Position numbers and translations under genes: made by a program. From Helicobacteraceae bacterium (GTDB lineage: Bacteria > Campylobacterota > Campylobacteria > Campylobacterales > Sulfurimonadaceae), in the NCBI GenBank assembly GCA_027056525.1, contig JALUKO010000058.1, positions 1 to 15,421 of the forward strand: a stretch of 15,421 bases of DNA. Direction: 5' to 3'. Each line of letters starts with the position of its first letter. The stretch's first letter is position 1. This document shows positions 1 through 6,783 of the stretch, piece by piece. The notes below the pieces were generated by a model that saw only the letters and a list, made by a program, of their open reading frames with translations, was not told the DNA's origin and made no database searches.

Positions 1-279
1 TTTGAATGGAATGATGAGAAAAGTAAATTAAATCTACAAAATCATCAAGTCTCTTTTGAGGAAGCAAAAGAAGTTTTCTTAGATCCTATGCATATTTCAA
101 AACTTGACCATCGTTTCGATTATTTTGAAGAGAGATGGATAACATTAGGCACAACAACAAAAGATAAAATCTTAGTTGTTGCAAATATGTTTTTTGATGA
201 AAACGGAGAAGAAATTATTCGTATTATTAGTGCAAGAAAAGCCAATCAAAAAGAAAGGATATTCTATGAGCAACATTAA
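1..279 (+). CDS. brnT: BrnT-family ribonuclease toxin, 5' end cut by the window edge
   Basis: The open frame enters from the left edge, and the in-frame ATG at 88 is internal. The translation begins FEWNDEKSKLNLQNHQVSFE and continues EAKEVFLDP, the typical BrnT opening; it later has an R-W-I-T-L-G strand and ends IIRIISARKANQKERIFYE, the conserved BrnT C-terminus. BrnT proteins are small RelE-fold ribonucleases of type II toxin-antitoxin systems; they act on RNA in the cytoplasm and are neutralised by BrnA. Only the first residue or so appears to be missing. The stop overlaps the start of brnA by 14 bp, so the two genes are probably translationally coupled and autoregulated as one operon. The promoter lies outside the window. 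No disruption is seen, so the toxin may be active. Confidence 0.88.
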   Translation, partial: FEWNDEKSKLNLQNHQVSFEEAKEVFLDPMHISKLDHRFDYFEERWITLGTTTKDKILVVANMFFDENGEEIIRIISARKANQKERIFYEQH

Positions 280-493
280 AGAAAGAGAAAAATTTGATGA
301 CTATGAAATGCTAGAAGAGTATGACTTTAGTGATGGAGTTCGTGGTAGATTTTATGAGCCAAAAAAGATACCTGTTTCACTAAGACTAGATAACGATATA
401 GTCCTCTATTTTAAAAAACTTGCTAGTGAGCAAAAAGTTCCATATCAGACACTTATAAATGCACTTCTAAGAAAAAAGTTACAAGAAGTATAA
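266..493 (+). CDS. brnA: BrnA-family antitoxin
   Basis: This 75-residue protein starts at the ATG at 266, preceded by AAGGA at 255-259. The longer open frame from 176 lies inside brnT and has no ribosome site, so I reject that start. The C-terminal half contains KIPVSLRLDNDIVLYFKKLA followed by VPYQTLINALLRKKL. This is the BrnA ribbon-helix-helix pattern, in which the VSLRLD strand contacts DNA and the YQTLINALLR helix forms the dimer. The acidic N-terminal segment (EKFDDYEMLEEYDFSDGV) is the usual toxin-binding part. In the known BrnTA family BrnA neutralises BrnT and represses its own promoter. The gene overlaps brnT by 14 bp. It is followed by another antitoxin remnant, so this looks like a small toxin-antitoxin cluster. 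Confidence 0.88.
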   Translation: MSNIKEREKFDDYEMLEEYDFSDGVRGRFYEPKKIPVSLRLDNDIVLYFKKLASEQKVPYQTLINALLRKKLQEV

Positions 494-538
494 CAAGTAG
501 TCGTTATCTGTAAAATTGGCTTTTAAAAGGAATTGATT

Positions 539-658
539 ATGACAACACTTACTAAAATTGGCAACTCACAAGGTATTAGAATTCCTAAGCCATTGATTAA
601 ACCTGTTAATAATACATCAAGAGATACCTGGAAAAAAAACATCTCAAGATATTTCTAA
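539..658 (+). pseudogene. MazE/AbrB-type antitoxin relic with its middle missing
   Basis: A 39-codon frame with a good ribosome site (AAAGGA at 527-531) begins MTTLTKIGNSQGIRIPKPLI. This is the start of the SpoVT/AbrB swapped-hairpin DNA-binding domain of MazE-like antitoxins. Such proteins normally run to about 75-85 residues, with a second beta hairpin and an acidic toxin-binding tail. Here the frame goes straight to NNTSRDTWKKNISRYF and stops. The RDTW segment resembles the R-x-G-W motif near the C-terminus of MazE relatives. The simplest reading is an in-frame internal deletion of about 35-40 codons; partial decay is the alternative. No MazF-type toxin follows. The DNA-binding half-domain is probably too short to fold, but the transcript and ribosome site are intact. 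Confidence 0.55.
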
Positions 659-681
659 AATGCTTGTTCGGATGTTTGAAC

Positions 682-687
682 TATAAT
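682..687 (+). promoter_or_regulatory. Candidate -10 box for the acyltransferase gene
   Basis: A perfect TATAAT lies 52 bp upstream of the ATG at 740 and just after the antitoxin relic. There is no convincing -35 box, as is common for the main sigma factor in Campylobacterota. Transcription would start near 694, leaving a leader of about 45 nt. This is inferred from sequence only. Confidence 0.4.
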
Positions 688-739
688 TAAATGATAACAA
701 AACGCAGGGACTGTGAACTTAATCCAACAGGAGAAGAAA

Positions 740-1207
740 ATGAGCATTGAGGAAAAGCAGCCATTCATCCATGAAACGGCAGACGTACAATCTAAAAACA
801 TCGGAAGTGGATCGTTGGTATGGCAGTTCACGGTTGTTCTCAGTGGTGCAAAAATCGGAAAAAACTGCAATATTAACGCGCATGTTTTCATAGAGAATGA
901 TGTCACGATTGGGGATAATGTAACACTAAAATGCGGTGTTCAGTTATGGGATGGCGTCACAATAGAAGACGATGTATTTGTCGGTCCAAATGTCACCTTT
1001 ACAAATGACAAATTCCCAAGATCAAAAGTATATCCAGAGCAGTTTTTAAAAACCACTCTCAAAAAGGGAGCTTCTATTGGTGCAAACTCAACGCTTCTGA
1101 GCGGCATCACAATCGGTGAAAATGCAATGATTGGTGCCGGAAGCGTCGTCACAAAAGATGTACCCCCGGGAGAGTTGTGGTTTGGAAATCCGGCGAGGAA
1201 GCACTAA
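740..1207 (+). CDS. Left-handed beta-helix (hexapeptide) sugar N-acyltransferase
   Basis: A 155-residue protein. I start it at ATG 740, preceded by AGGAG at 729-733, rather than at the upstream GTG 713. It is almost entirely hexapeptide repeats (IGSGS, IGKNC, IGDNV, IEDDV, IGANS, IGENA, IGAGS), the signature of trimeric left-handed beta-helix acyltransferases that use acetyl-CoA. The motifs VWQFTVV, INAHVFIEND, GVQLWDGV, VGPNVTFTNDKFPRSK and VTKDVPPGELWFGNPAR resemble the enzymes that N-acetylate nucleotide-linked amino sugars (FdtC/QdtC or WlbB/WbpD types) for surface polysaccharides. The substrate cannot be assigned. No other sugar-nucleotide or glycosyltransferase genes lie beside it, so it is an orphan that may have moved with the toxin-antitoxin material. 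It is convergent with the hydrolase gene, separated by 6 bp. Confidence 0.85.
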   Translation: MSIEEKQPFIHETADVQSKNIGSGSLVWQFTVVLSGAKIGKNCNINAHVFIENDVTIGDNVTLKCGVQLWDGVTIEDDVFVGPNVTFTNDKFPRSKVYPEQFLKTTLKKGASIGANSTLLSGITIGENAMIGAGSVVTKDVPPGELWFGNPARKH

Positions 1208-1213
1208 CTTTCG

Positions 1214-2527
1214 CTATTTACTTCCTACAGGCATTGTTGAAATAGCTATCAAGTCACGTAAAAAGCCGACTATTTCATCTCCCCAGATATCGTTGTGATC
1301 AGATATAAGTTCTGCATCAACTTTTATGTTCAAATAAGGATTCAGGGGATGCGTACGGTTCAAATGAGTTAGACGACACCCTTCAAAATCCAATGAATTC
1401 CCCGCTTTTTGTGCTGACCAAACAGTTTTCAACTCAGAAATTTTTGTAGGCTTATAATCAGGTACCACTTCCAGTATATGTGTTTGATATGGTTTAAAAT
1501 GCCCTATGGCTGTTCTATCAGCCTCCCCCTCTTTTATGTTCATAGCAACAGGGTGACCATCTTTACAGTAATGTCTCTGCAGAGTACCATGTGTTTCAAA
1601 GAGTGTAGAGAAAAATCTTCCCATCGGAAATGCTGTTTTAGTCGCCATATCATGCTCCGAAGTCAAAATAACCAATTTTGGAAGTTGTGAAGGAAAATAG
1701 TTGCGGCAATCTTGTTGCGAGATATCATACAGTGTGGCATAGCGCATCGCTTCAAATGCAGGGTTCACCAAAATCACCAAGTCGCCAAACCCCTGCGCAT
1801 CACTGCTGTAGGTTTTATTGCGTCTGCTATCTATAAATCTGTCACTGAGAACCTGTTGCAATGCGCTAAAGACAACAGCACCACCAAAACTGTGACCTAT
1901 CACAATCATACGACTGTTTAACGGTTTTGGTTCGGTGGTCTCCATGCCCGCTTTTACATTGACGATCTCTTCAAGTTTTAAAAGCAGCTCAGTCACACCG
2001 ATAAGCCCTACATTTTGTGCTGTGTTCTTACGTTCCCAAAATGTCAGATCATTTACATATGGTATCTCTACAGACTCCCCTCTCCAGCCAATATAAAGAC
2101 CAAGTACTTTACGTGCTATACGGTTGTCATCGACAGCATTTTTTGACTCTACACGTGAGATAGCACTCAAAGTCTTCTCAAATGATTTTACATTCGTATC
2201 ATCTGACGCAGCGTTATGATGCCAACCATGTACAAACGTGACAAGTAAAACATCCTCTTTTGCCGCAATATTATAGAAGGTATTGAGCACATTTTGCATC
2301 TGTTTACGCTCACGTACCTGACCCTGGTCATCAAACTCCACAAAACCAAGATAATACTCATCCGCCTGTTTTGGACTCTGATAAAGCATAGCACTCGATG
2401 CACAGCTGGTCTTTGATGTTGGTGTACACACATTCATGTTGGTTCTATAGGCCGTATTTGTTGAACACCCCGCCAAGAACAGAGATATTAACAAAAATAG
2501 TGTTACTACTGTTTTATTACTTTTCAT
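1214..2527 (-). CDS. Outer-membrane-type lipoprotein with an alpha/beta-hydrolase (lipase/esterase-like) domain
   Basis: A 437-residue protein with AAAGGA just upstream of its ATG. The N-terminus is a lipoprotein signal: positive start, hydrophobic stretch, and lipobox LAGC with Cys21 as the acylated residue. The mature protein has HGWHHN (100-105) as a likely oxyanion-hole strand. The nucleophile elbow is GHSFGG (211-216, Ser213), the G-x-S-x-G motif of serine hydrolases. An acidic member of the triad may sit in SEHD (290-293), and His343 or His350 may be the base. The substrate is unknown; lipids or peptidoglycan-linked esters are possible because it would be membrane-anchored in the envelope. 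It lies on the opposite strand to both neighbours and shares a 121-bp intergenic region with the permease gene. The fold is well supported; the function is not. Confidence 0.8.
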   Translation of the reverse strand: MKSNKTVVTLFLLISLFLAGCSTNTAYRTNMNVCTPTSKTSCASSAMLYQSPKQADEYYLGFVEFDDQGQVRERKQMQNVLNTFYNIAAKEDVLLVTFVHGWHHNAASDDTNVKSFEKTLSAISRVESKNAVDDNRIARKVLGLYIGWRGESVEIPYVNDLTFWERKNTAQNVGLIGVTELLLKLEEIVNVKAGMETTEPKPLNSRMIVIGHSFGGAVVFSALQQVLSDRFIDSRRNKTYSSDAQGFGDLVILVNPAFEAMRYATLYDISQQDCRNYFPSQLPKLVILTSEHDMATKTAFPMGRFFSTLFETHGTLQRHYCKDGHPVAMNIKEGEADRTAIGHFKPYQTHILEVVPDYKPTKISELKTVWSAQKAGNSLDFEGCRLTHLNRTHPLNPYLNIKVDAELISDHNDIWGDEIVGFLRDLIAISTMPVGSK

Positions 2528-2554
2528 TAAGAGTCCTTTTGATTTGACTACTCC

Positions 2555-2560
2555 ATTTTA
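2555..2560 (-). promoter_or_regulatory. Candidate -10 box for the hydrolase lipoprotein gene
   Basis: Read on the minus strand this is TAAAAT, about 28 bp upstream of the ATG at 2527. No clear -35 box is seen. It is a weak match, based on position and similarity only. Confidence 0.25.
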
Positions 2561-2615
2561 ACCCATTGTAACTATCGAAATACTTACAAATACGCTGAGT
2601 TTGCCTAAATTACTA

Positions 2616-2621
2616 TATAAT
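2616..2621 (+). promoter_or_regulatory. Candidate -10 box for the permease gene
   Basis: A perfect TATAAT, with transcription expected near 2628 and a leader of about 20 nt before the ATG at 2649. It falls inside the longer open frame that begins at TTG 2601, which is a second reason to choose the 2649 start. Confidence 0.45.
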
Positions 2622-2648
2622 TTGGAAACTAAATATTTTAGGAGAACG

Positions 2649-3953
2649 ATGAGAAGTATAGGACTTTTGGGTGCAATCTCTATCGGCATCGGTGGTATGG
2701 TCGGTGGAGGGATTTTCGCTGTTTTGGGTGAAGCGGTCTCTTTGGCACATGGTGCAACAGCAGTTGCGTTTGGACTTGGTGGACTCATAGCACTTTTGAC
2801 AGCCTACTCTTATGCCAAACTCTCTGTTACTTTTCAAAGTGAGGGTGGTACGGTCACTTTCATAGACAAAGCATTTGGTGACAACATCCTCTCAGGTTCA
2901 GTAAACCTGATGCTCTGGCTGAGTTACTTGATCACCATTTCGCTTTATGCCACTGCATTTGCTTCTTATGGTGAGACTTTTTTCAAAAATCCGTCTTTTC
3001 TTTTACACCACGGGCTTATCACCGCCGCCATCATCTTTCCTGCTATCATCAACCTTATAAGTGCCTCTTTTGTAGGAAAGAGTGAGACGGTCATAGTTGT
3101 CATAAAAATCTCACTGCTCATCTTGGTTATCGTCGCTGGAGCGTCGTTTGTTGAGCCTGAGCGAATGTCCCCACAACACTGGGGATCACCACTCTCTATC
3201 GTTGTAGCCGGGATGATAATATTTGTAGCCTATGAAGGTTTTGAGCTTATTGCAAACTCTGCAGAAGACATAAAAGATCCTGATAAAAATCTCCCTCGTG
3301 CATTTTATGCTTCTGTCACTATTGTCGTGGCTTTGTATGTGCTCATCTCCGTCATTACCGTAGGTTGTGTTAGTGAAGATGTACTGATGAAAGCCAAAGA
3401 CTACGCACTTGCAGCTGCCGCGCAGCCCTCGCTTGGGCACACAGGATTTATGCTTGTTGCCTTTGCCGCTTTGCTTTCTACATTTTCAGCCATAAACGCA
3501 ACCATTTACGGTAATGCACGACTCGGCTATATCATCGCAAAAGATGGTAAACTACCGCGTACTTTGATGGTTCAGGATAAACGCAGCGGTGTTCCTTTTC
3601 GCGGGGTTTTATACACAACACTTTTTAGTGTAGTGCTTGCCAACAGTATTGATCTGACAGAGATCGCCATCATTGGAAGCGCTGGCTTTTTACTCATCTT
3701 TTTTCTTGTAAACATAAGCGCATTTCGATTGCGACATGAGATAAACGGATCTAAAACAATCACCCTGTTCTCCTCTGCCATGACCTTCTTTGCTCTTGCT
3801 ACACTTTTGTATCATACATACACATCAAATCCGCATGCTGTTATCATCTTTATATCTTTTATCATAATATCAGTCATGTTCGAACTTATCTACGGGCGTT
3901 ATATTCGTGGTGAGATATTTGATAGAAAATATAAAACAATAAAGAAAAAATAA
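2649..3953 (+). CDS. APC-superfamily amino acid/polyamine permease
   Basis: A 434-residue integral membrane protein, started at ATG 2649 behind a strong TAGGAG at 2639-2644. Residues 11-27 (SIGIGGMVGGGIFAVLG) form the unwound first-helix motif of APC transporters, which binds the amino or carboxyl group of the substrate. Around 12 hydrophobic segments follow. The segment with YEGFELIANSAEDIKDPDKN (roughly 195-215), just after a membrane helix, is also typical of the family. APC members are proton- or sodium-coupled importers or exchangers of amino acids, polyamines or related amines in the inner membrane. The substrate cannot be read from sequence. The C-terminus is short and lysine-rich, with no fused universal-stress domain. 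No neighbouring catabolic gene suggests a substrate. Confidence 0.9.
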   Translation: MRSIGLLGAISIGIGGMVGGGIFAVLGEAVSLAHGATAVAFGLGGLIALLTAYSYAKLSVTFQSEGGTVTFIDKAFGDNILSGSVNLMLWLSYLITISLYATAFASYGETFFKNPSFLLHHGLITAAIIFPAIINLISASFVGKSETVIVVIKISLLILVIVAGASFVEPERMSPQHWGSPLSIVVAGMIIFVAYEGFELIANSAEDIKDPDKNLPRAFYASVTIVVALYVLISVITVGCVSEDVLMKAKDYALAAAAQPSLGHTGFMLVAFAALLSTFSAINATIYGNARLGYIIAKDGKLPRTLMVQDKRSGVPFRGVLYTTLFSVVLANSIDLTEIAIIGSAGFLLIFFLVNISAFRLRHEINGSKTITLFSSAMTFFALATLLYHTYTSNPHAVIIFISFIIISVMFELIYGRYIRGEIFDRKYKTIKKK

Positions 3954-3970
3954 CTTATTAAGCAATACCT

Positions 3971-3986
3971 TAACTCTTTAGAGTTA
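3971..3986. repeat. Short inverted repeat between the permease and endolysin genes
   Basis: TAACTC-TTTA-GAGTTA is a perfect 6-bp inverted repeat with a 4-nt loop, 18 bp after the permease stop and 33 bp before the endolysin ATG. It is AT-rich and lacks a following T-run, so it is a poor terminator. It sits just upstream of a TATATAAAA stretch (3995-4003) and could be an operator for the lysis pair. Its role is unproven. Confidence 0.35.
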
Positions 3987-4018
3987 GCATATAACTATAT
4001 AAAACAAAAGGAATTGTT

Positions 4019-4552
4019 ATGGCGAACTTCGAAACAGCATTTGAAACAACAATGCACGCTGAGGGTGGATATGTAAATGACCCTGATGATCCTGGTGGTG
4101 AGACATACAAAGGCGTTGCTCGCAAACGCAACAGCAAATGGGAAGGATGGGTGGATATTGATCTGCTCAAACAAAAACCAAACTTTCCAAAAAATCTTGA
4201 ACAAGATGCTCCTCTGCAGGAAAAAATCAAAAACTTTTACGAAGTAAACTACTGGGACAAGATACAAGGTGACAACATTTCCGATCAGGATGTTGCCGAG
4301 TCTATTTTTGACTTTGCAGTTAATGCAGGACCAAAAACAAGCTCAAAACTAGCACAGCTCTCAGTAGGTGCAAAAGCAGACGGTATCATCGGTCCAAAAA
4401 CCCTTGAAAAACTAAACGCAACAGATAAAAAGACATTTTTAGCACTCTTTGCTCTTGCTAAAATAGGTCGATACGTAAACATATGTGAAAATAACGCGAC
4501 AAGCCGTAAGTATTTTTATGGATGGGTACGTCGCAGTTTAGAAGGAGTATAA
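4019..4552 (+). CDS. GH108-type muramidase (endolysin / secretion activator family)
   Basis: A 177-residue protein with AAAGGA upstream of its ATG. The N-terminal domain carries HAEGGYVNDPDDPGGETYKG (13-32). This is the GH108 catalytic signature, with Glu15 as the expected catalytic acid. YEVNYWDKI (74-82) and IFDFAVNAGP (96-105) are also family features. Residues from about 105 on, including DGIIGPKT (121-128), are the PG_binding_3-like peptidoglycan-binding region. These enzymes cut the N-acetylmuramic acid to N-acetylglucosamine bond. They occur as phage endolysins and as bacterial 'secretion activators' such as Zymomonas ZliS. There is no Sec signal or N-terminal membrane segment, so release should depend on a holin, and one is encoded 1 bp downstream. 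No other phage gene is visible, so this is either a remnant or a domesticated lysis/secretion module. Confidence 0.9.
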   Translation: MANFETAFETTMHAEGGYVNDPDDPGGETYKGVARKRNSKWEGWVDIDLLKQKPNFPKNLEQDAPLQEKIKNFYEVNYWDKIQGDNISDQDVAESIFDFAVNAGPKTSSKLAQLSVGAKADGIIGPKTLEKLNATDKKTFLALFALAKIGRYVNICENNATSRKYFYGWVRRSLEGV

Positions 4553-4553
4553 A

Positions 4554-5057
4554 ATGGCAAATTTTCTAGCAAATCTTTTTAGTACAGGTGCAAGTAGTTT
4601 GGTAAGCGCAGTGGGTGATGCAATAGACAAAAATGTCACTTCTGATGAAGAGAGAAAAGAGCTTGAGAACGAAATTGAGCAGGCAAAACTCAAGTATGAA
4701 GTTGAAATGAAAAGTCTTGGTGTTGAGGAACAAAAGATCTACCTTGACGATACAGCAAGCGCAAGAGAAAATCAAAGTCGTGTACAAGAGAGCGAAGAGG
4801 CAGGATTTTTAGCAAAAAATGTTCATCCAATTTTAGCAATTCTCATCATAGCATTGACATTTTTTCTCTATTATTGGCTCATTATGGGAACAACGGGTGA
4901 AAATAAAATCAACCCTGAAATGAAAGACATTGTTATATATATTTTGGGAGCATTAACAACCATAGCAACGCAGGTAGTAGCGTATTTCTTCGGATCATCA
5001 AAAGGCAGTAAAGATAAACAAAAAATCATTACCGATTTGACTGCCCGTACAGCATAA
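4554..5057 (+). CDS. GTA-type (3TM family) holin
   Basis: A 167-residue protein with AAGGAG at 4542-4547 inside the end of the endolysin gene, so the two are one translation-coupled unit. Residues 3-20 are amphipathic. Residues 30-82 are a charged helical region containing DDTASARENQSR, a hallmark of the gene-transfer-agent/phage 3TM holin family. Two clear membrane helices follow (about 92-112 and 125-147), then a YFFGSSKGSKDKQ tail, also typical of the family. Holins form holes in the inner membrane that let a cytoplasmic muramidase reach the cell wall. In this family the first membrane segment is often only weakly hydrophobic, which fits the N-terminal helix. The order endolysin-then-holin is the reverse of many phages. 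The gene faces the DUF2235 hydrolase gene across a terminator. Confidence 0.85.
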   Translation: MANFLANLFSTGASSLVSAVGDAIDKNVTSDEERKELENEIEQAKLKYEVEMKSLGVEEQKIYLDDTASARENQSRVQESEEAGFLAKNVHPILAILIIALTFFLYYWLIMGTTGENKINPEMKDIVIYILGALTTIATQVVAYFFGSSKGSKDKQKIITDLTARTA

Positions 5058-5060
5058 AAA

Positions 5061-5084
5061 AAGAGGTGACTTATCTCACCTCTT
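5061..5084 (-). terminator. Intrinsic terminator of the DUF2235 hydrolase gene
   Basis: A perfect 9-bp stem (AAGAGGTGA / TCACCTCTT) with a 6-nt loop. On the minus strand it is followed by a T-run (the A-run at about 5055-5062 on the plus strand), giving a canonical terminator for the gene ending at 5098. On the plus strand it lies 3 bp after the holin stop but has no T-run after it, so it would stop holin transcription less well. Confidence 0.85.
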
Positions 5085-5097
5085 GCGTAACTACATC

Positions 5098-6645
5098 CTA
5101 CTCGATTCGTGTGATCGTTAAATGCACACTACCGTGATTATTATTGTAAAGACTCCAGACATCATTTGCAAAACAGTACAGATAGCCCGGGTTTTCAATC
5201 AACAACGGCGTTTTTTCATGTTTCGTCAGATCCACATACTGATGCTCAACCGCACTGCCGTCATTACCTACAGCATCGCTTACCCCTGCATCATTGGCGA
5301 TAGCTCCTACCATTGTAAACCAGTTCATACTTTCTACACGTTTTGTGCCGATAAAGTCGATGGAGTTGTTTTTAAGCACCTTTTTGAAAAATGTCTCATA
5401 TGTACCTAAAAATGAAGAGGTGGCACGCACAACATCACCCATGGTAAACTCATCGTTTTGTGTGCCCCGCCAGTCGCAGACATCTTTAGAATCCACCCAT
5501 TTGCCTGTTGCAGAAAATGTAAACTTTTGCCCTTTGTCCATATAGAGCTGTGTTTCATTCCATCTGGTGTCTGCAAATATCTCGACCGTCATCGATTTAC
5601 CGGCTTCAAGCACCTTGTTTTTATGATACGGTGCATATTCCAGTGGTGATTTTTCCTGTCTTATAAAGACACTTTTATGAAACTTGTCTGCATTTTTTTG
5701 ACTCACTTCAGGAATATTTCTCGGACGTGAGCGCAGTTTTGCAAACATGCCTTTGTAGGAGTTGTGCATAATACCAAGAGGATTTGGGTGTATAAGATCT
5801 GCTATATCATCTCTAAAGGCAAGACCCTTGGCACTACTCTCTTTTATCATCCACTCTAATGCTCCATAAGAAAGATCAGCATTTGCATAACCTCCTCCGA
5901 CATCTGAGTGCACACCCGGAAACCACACCTCCAGGGCGTCCGCACACTCAGAAGCATTTTGCCATCTTGTGATACTAAAAGAGGAGCGTTTTTCATCCAT
6001 CGCCATAGCATGACGTGCCGATGTGACATTATCGCCCAATTTTGTATCGTGAAACTGCCATTTTTTCTTATCATCAAAAAAATTAAGTATCTCCAAATCA
6101 TCAGGTACACCAAGTGCTCCCACCGTGTCCCACACTCCTATGAAATGTATAGGTGTTTTTTTCTTATTATTAAAGAACTTCCACTCATCATCAGCCCAGT
6201 TTTCAATACTTGCAAGGTTTTTTCTGTAGCCGTTTTTATAGGCTTTGTTTACTCTCTTCCATGACTCATCAGAAGGGACATCTCTTAGATCAAGCAGCCC
6301 TTTTGAGAGCATTCCCCCAAGACTTCTTGCCGTAAAAGCACCACGACTAAAACCATACAGATATATCTCATCGCCCTCTTCATAGTTGTTTCCAAGCCAA
6401 TGATAAGCACTCGATATATGCCGCCCTATTCCTATTCCCAACGCACCCCCTAGCACTTCATCGATAATACCGCTGTCTTCTCCGCCAACACCCGGATGAT
6501 AGTATTTTAACTGCGTCACACCATTGGCATCTTCATCTGCAAGAGCATTATAGAGTTTCACCACATTTGTCGGTGCTGTTATGCCGTTGTCTTCTTGATC
6601 CTGGTTGTTCCATGTACCATCACAACATACTACTAATCGTTTCAT
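5098..6645 (-). CDS. DUF2235 (Tle1-like) alpha/beta hydrolase with a C-terminal LecA/PA-IL-like domain
   Basis: A 515-residue protein with AGGAG upstream of its ATG. Residues 1-345 are a DUF2235 hydrolase. They open with KRLVVCCDGTWNNQ, then have the nucleophile elbow GFSRGAF (98-104, Ser100), the acid candidate in VWDTVGALG (171-179, Asp173) and the base candidate in FPGVHSDVGGGYA (242-254, His246). The family includes Tle1 phospholipase effectors of type VI secretion. Residues 350-515 look like the PA-IL (LecA) galactose lectin of Pseudomonas. NDVWSLYNNNHGS (494-506) lines up with the lectin loop NDVPGTYGNNSGS, keeping the Asp and two Asn that bind calcium and sugar. There is no signal peptide or membrane segment. 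No VgrG, PAAR or immunity gene is adjacent; the nearest genes are a muramidase and holin. A sugar-targeted lipase is a reasonable inference, but the substrate is unknown. Confidence 0.85.
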   Translation of the reverse strand: MKRLVVCCDGTWNNQDQEDNGITAPTNVVKLYNALADEDANGVTQLKYYHPGVGGEDSGIIDEVLGGALGIGIGRHISSAYHWLGNNYEEGDEIYLYGFSRGAFTARSLGGMLSKGLLDLRDVPSDESWKRVNKAYKNGYRKNLASIENWADDEWKFFNNKKKTPIHFIGVWDTVGALGVPDDLEILNFFDDKKKWQFHDTKLGDNVTSARHAMAMDEKRSSFSITRWQNASECADALEVWFPGVHSDVGGGYANADLSYGALEWMIKESSAKGLAFRDDIADLIHPNPLGIMHNSYKGMFAKLRSRPRNIPEVSQKNADKFHKSVFIRQEKSPLEYAPYHKNKVLEAGKSMTVEIFADTRWNETQLYMDKGQKFTFSATGKWVDSKDVCDWRGTQNDEFTMGDVVRATSSFLGTYETFFKKVLKNNSIDFIGTKRVESMNWFTMVGAIANDAGVSDAVGNDGSAVEHQYVDLTKHEKTPLLIENPGYLYCFANDVWSLYNNNHGSVHLTITRIE

Positions 6646-6716
6646 AATATCTCCTGCCTTTTTAAATAGTTCGCTTCTTAATTAATGATAACAATTTTAA
6701 TAATACTACATTACAA

Positions 6717-6722
6717 TATAAT
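6717..6722 (+). promoter_or_regulatory. Candidate upstream -10 box in the thiI leader region
   Basis: TATAAT in an AT-rich stretch. Transcription would begin near 6729, just ahead of a strong ribosome site and a five-codon frame at 6746. It would give thiI a second, longer leader of about 110 nt. AT-richness makes chance matches likely. Confidence 0.3.
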
Positions 6723-6745
6723 ATCTATCTTATGAAAGGAGAAAA

Positions 6746-6763
6746 ATGAGTTACTTTTTGTAA
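6746..6763 (+). other. Five-codon open frame with a strong ribosome site (leader peptide or gene relic)
   Basis: AAGGAG at 6736-6741 is followed at ideal distance by ATG and the frame MSYFL, then TAA. It is far too short to be a normal gene. It could be a leader peptide ahead of thiI or the start of a gene lost by deletion. Nothing in the five residues indicates an attenuator. Confidence 0.2.
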
Positions 6764-6783
6764 CAATAGTTTAACATGCTTTG

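Noticed and set aside
176..265. N-terminal extension of the BrnA frame
   Set aside because: It lies wholly inside brnT in another frame, lacks a ribosome site, and is not part of the BrnA family; the ATG at 266 has AAGGA upstream.
511..562. 10-bp direct repeat TAAAATTGGC (511-520 and 553-562) around the start of the antitoxin relic
   Set aside because: Short and AT-rich, and one copy codes for the conserved KIGN motif; a target-site duplication or operator cannot be supported.
2188..2433. Minus-strand 81-codon frame inside the hydrolase gene
   Set aside because: A shadow frame of the strongly supported lipoprotein hydrolase, with no family likeness.
4019..5057. A complete prophage
   Set aside because: Only a lysis pair is present; no integrase, terminase, capsid, tail or attachment-site repeats were found in the window.
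5908..6264. 118-codon plus-strand frame opposite the DUF2235 gene
   Set aside because: Antisense to conserved catalytic motifs of DUF2235; its Cys/His-rich composition is typical of a shadow frame and there is no ribosome site.
5098..6645. A type VI secretion locus
   Set aside because: DUF2235/Tle1 likeness alone is not enough; no VgrG, Hcp, PAAR, chaperone or immunity gene is adjacent.
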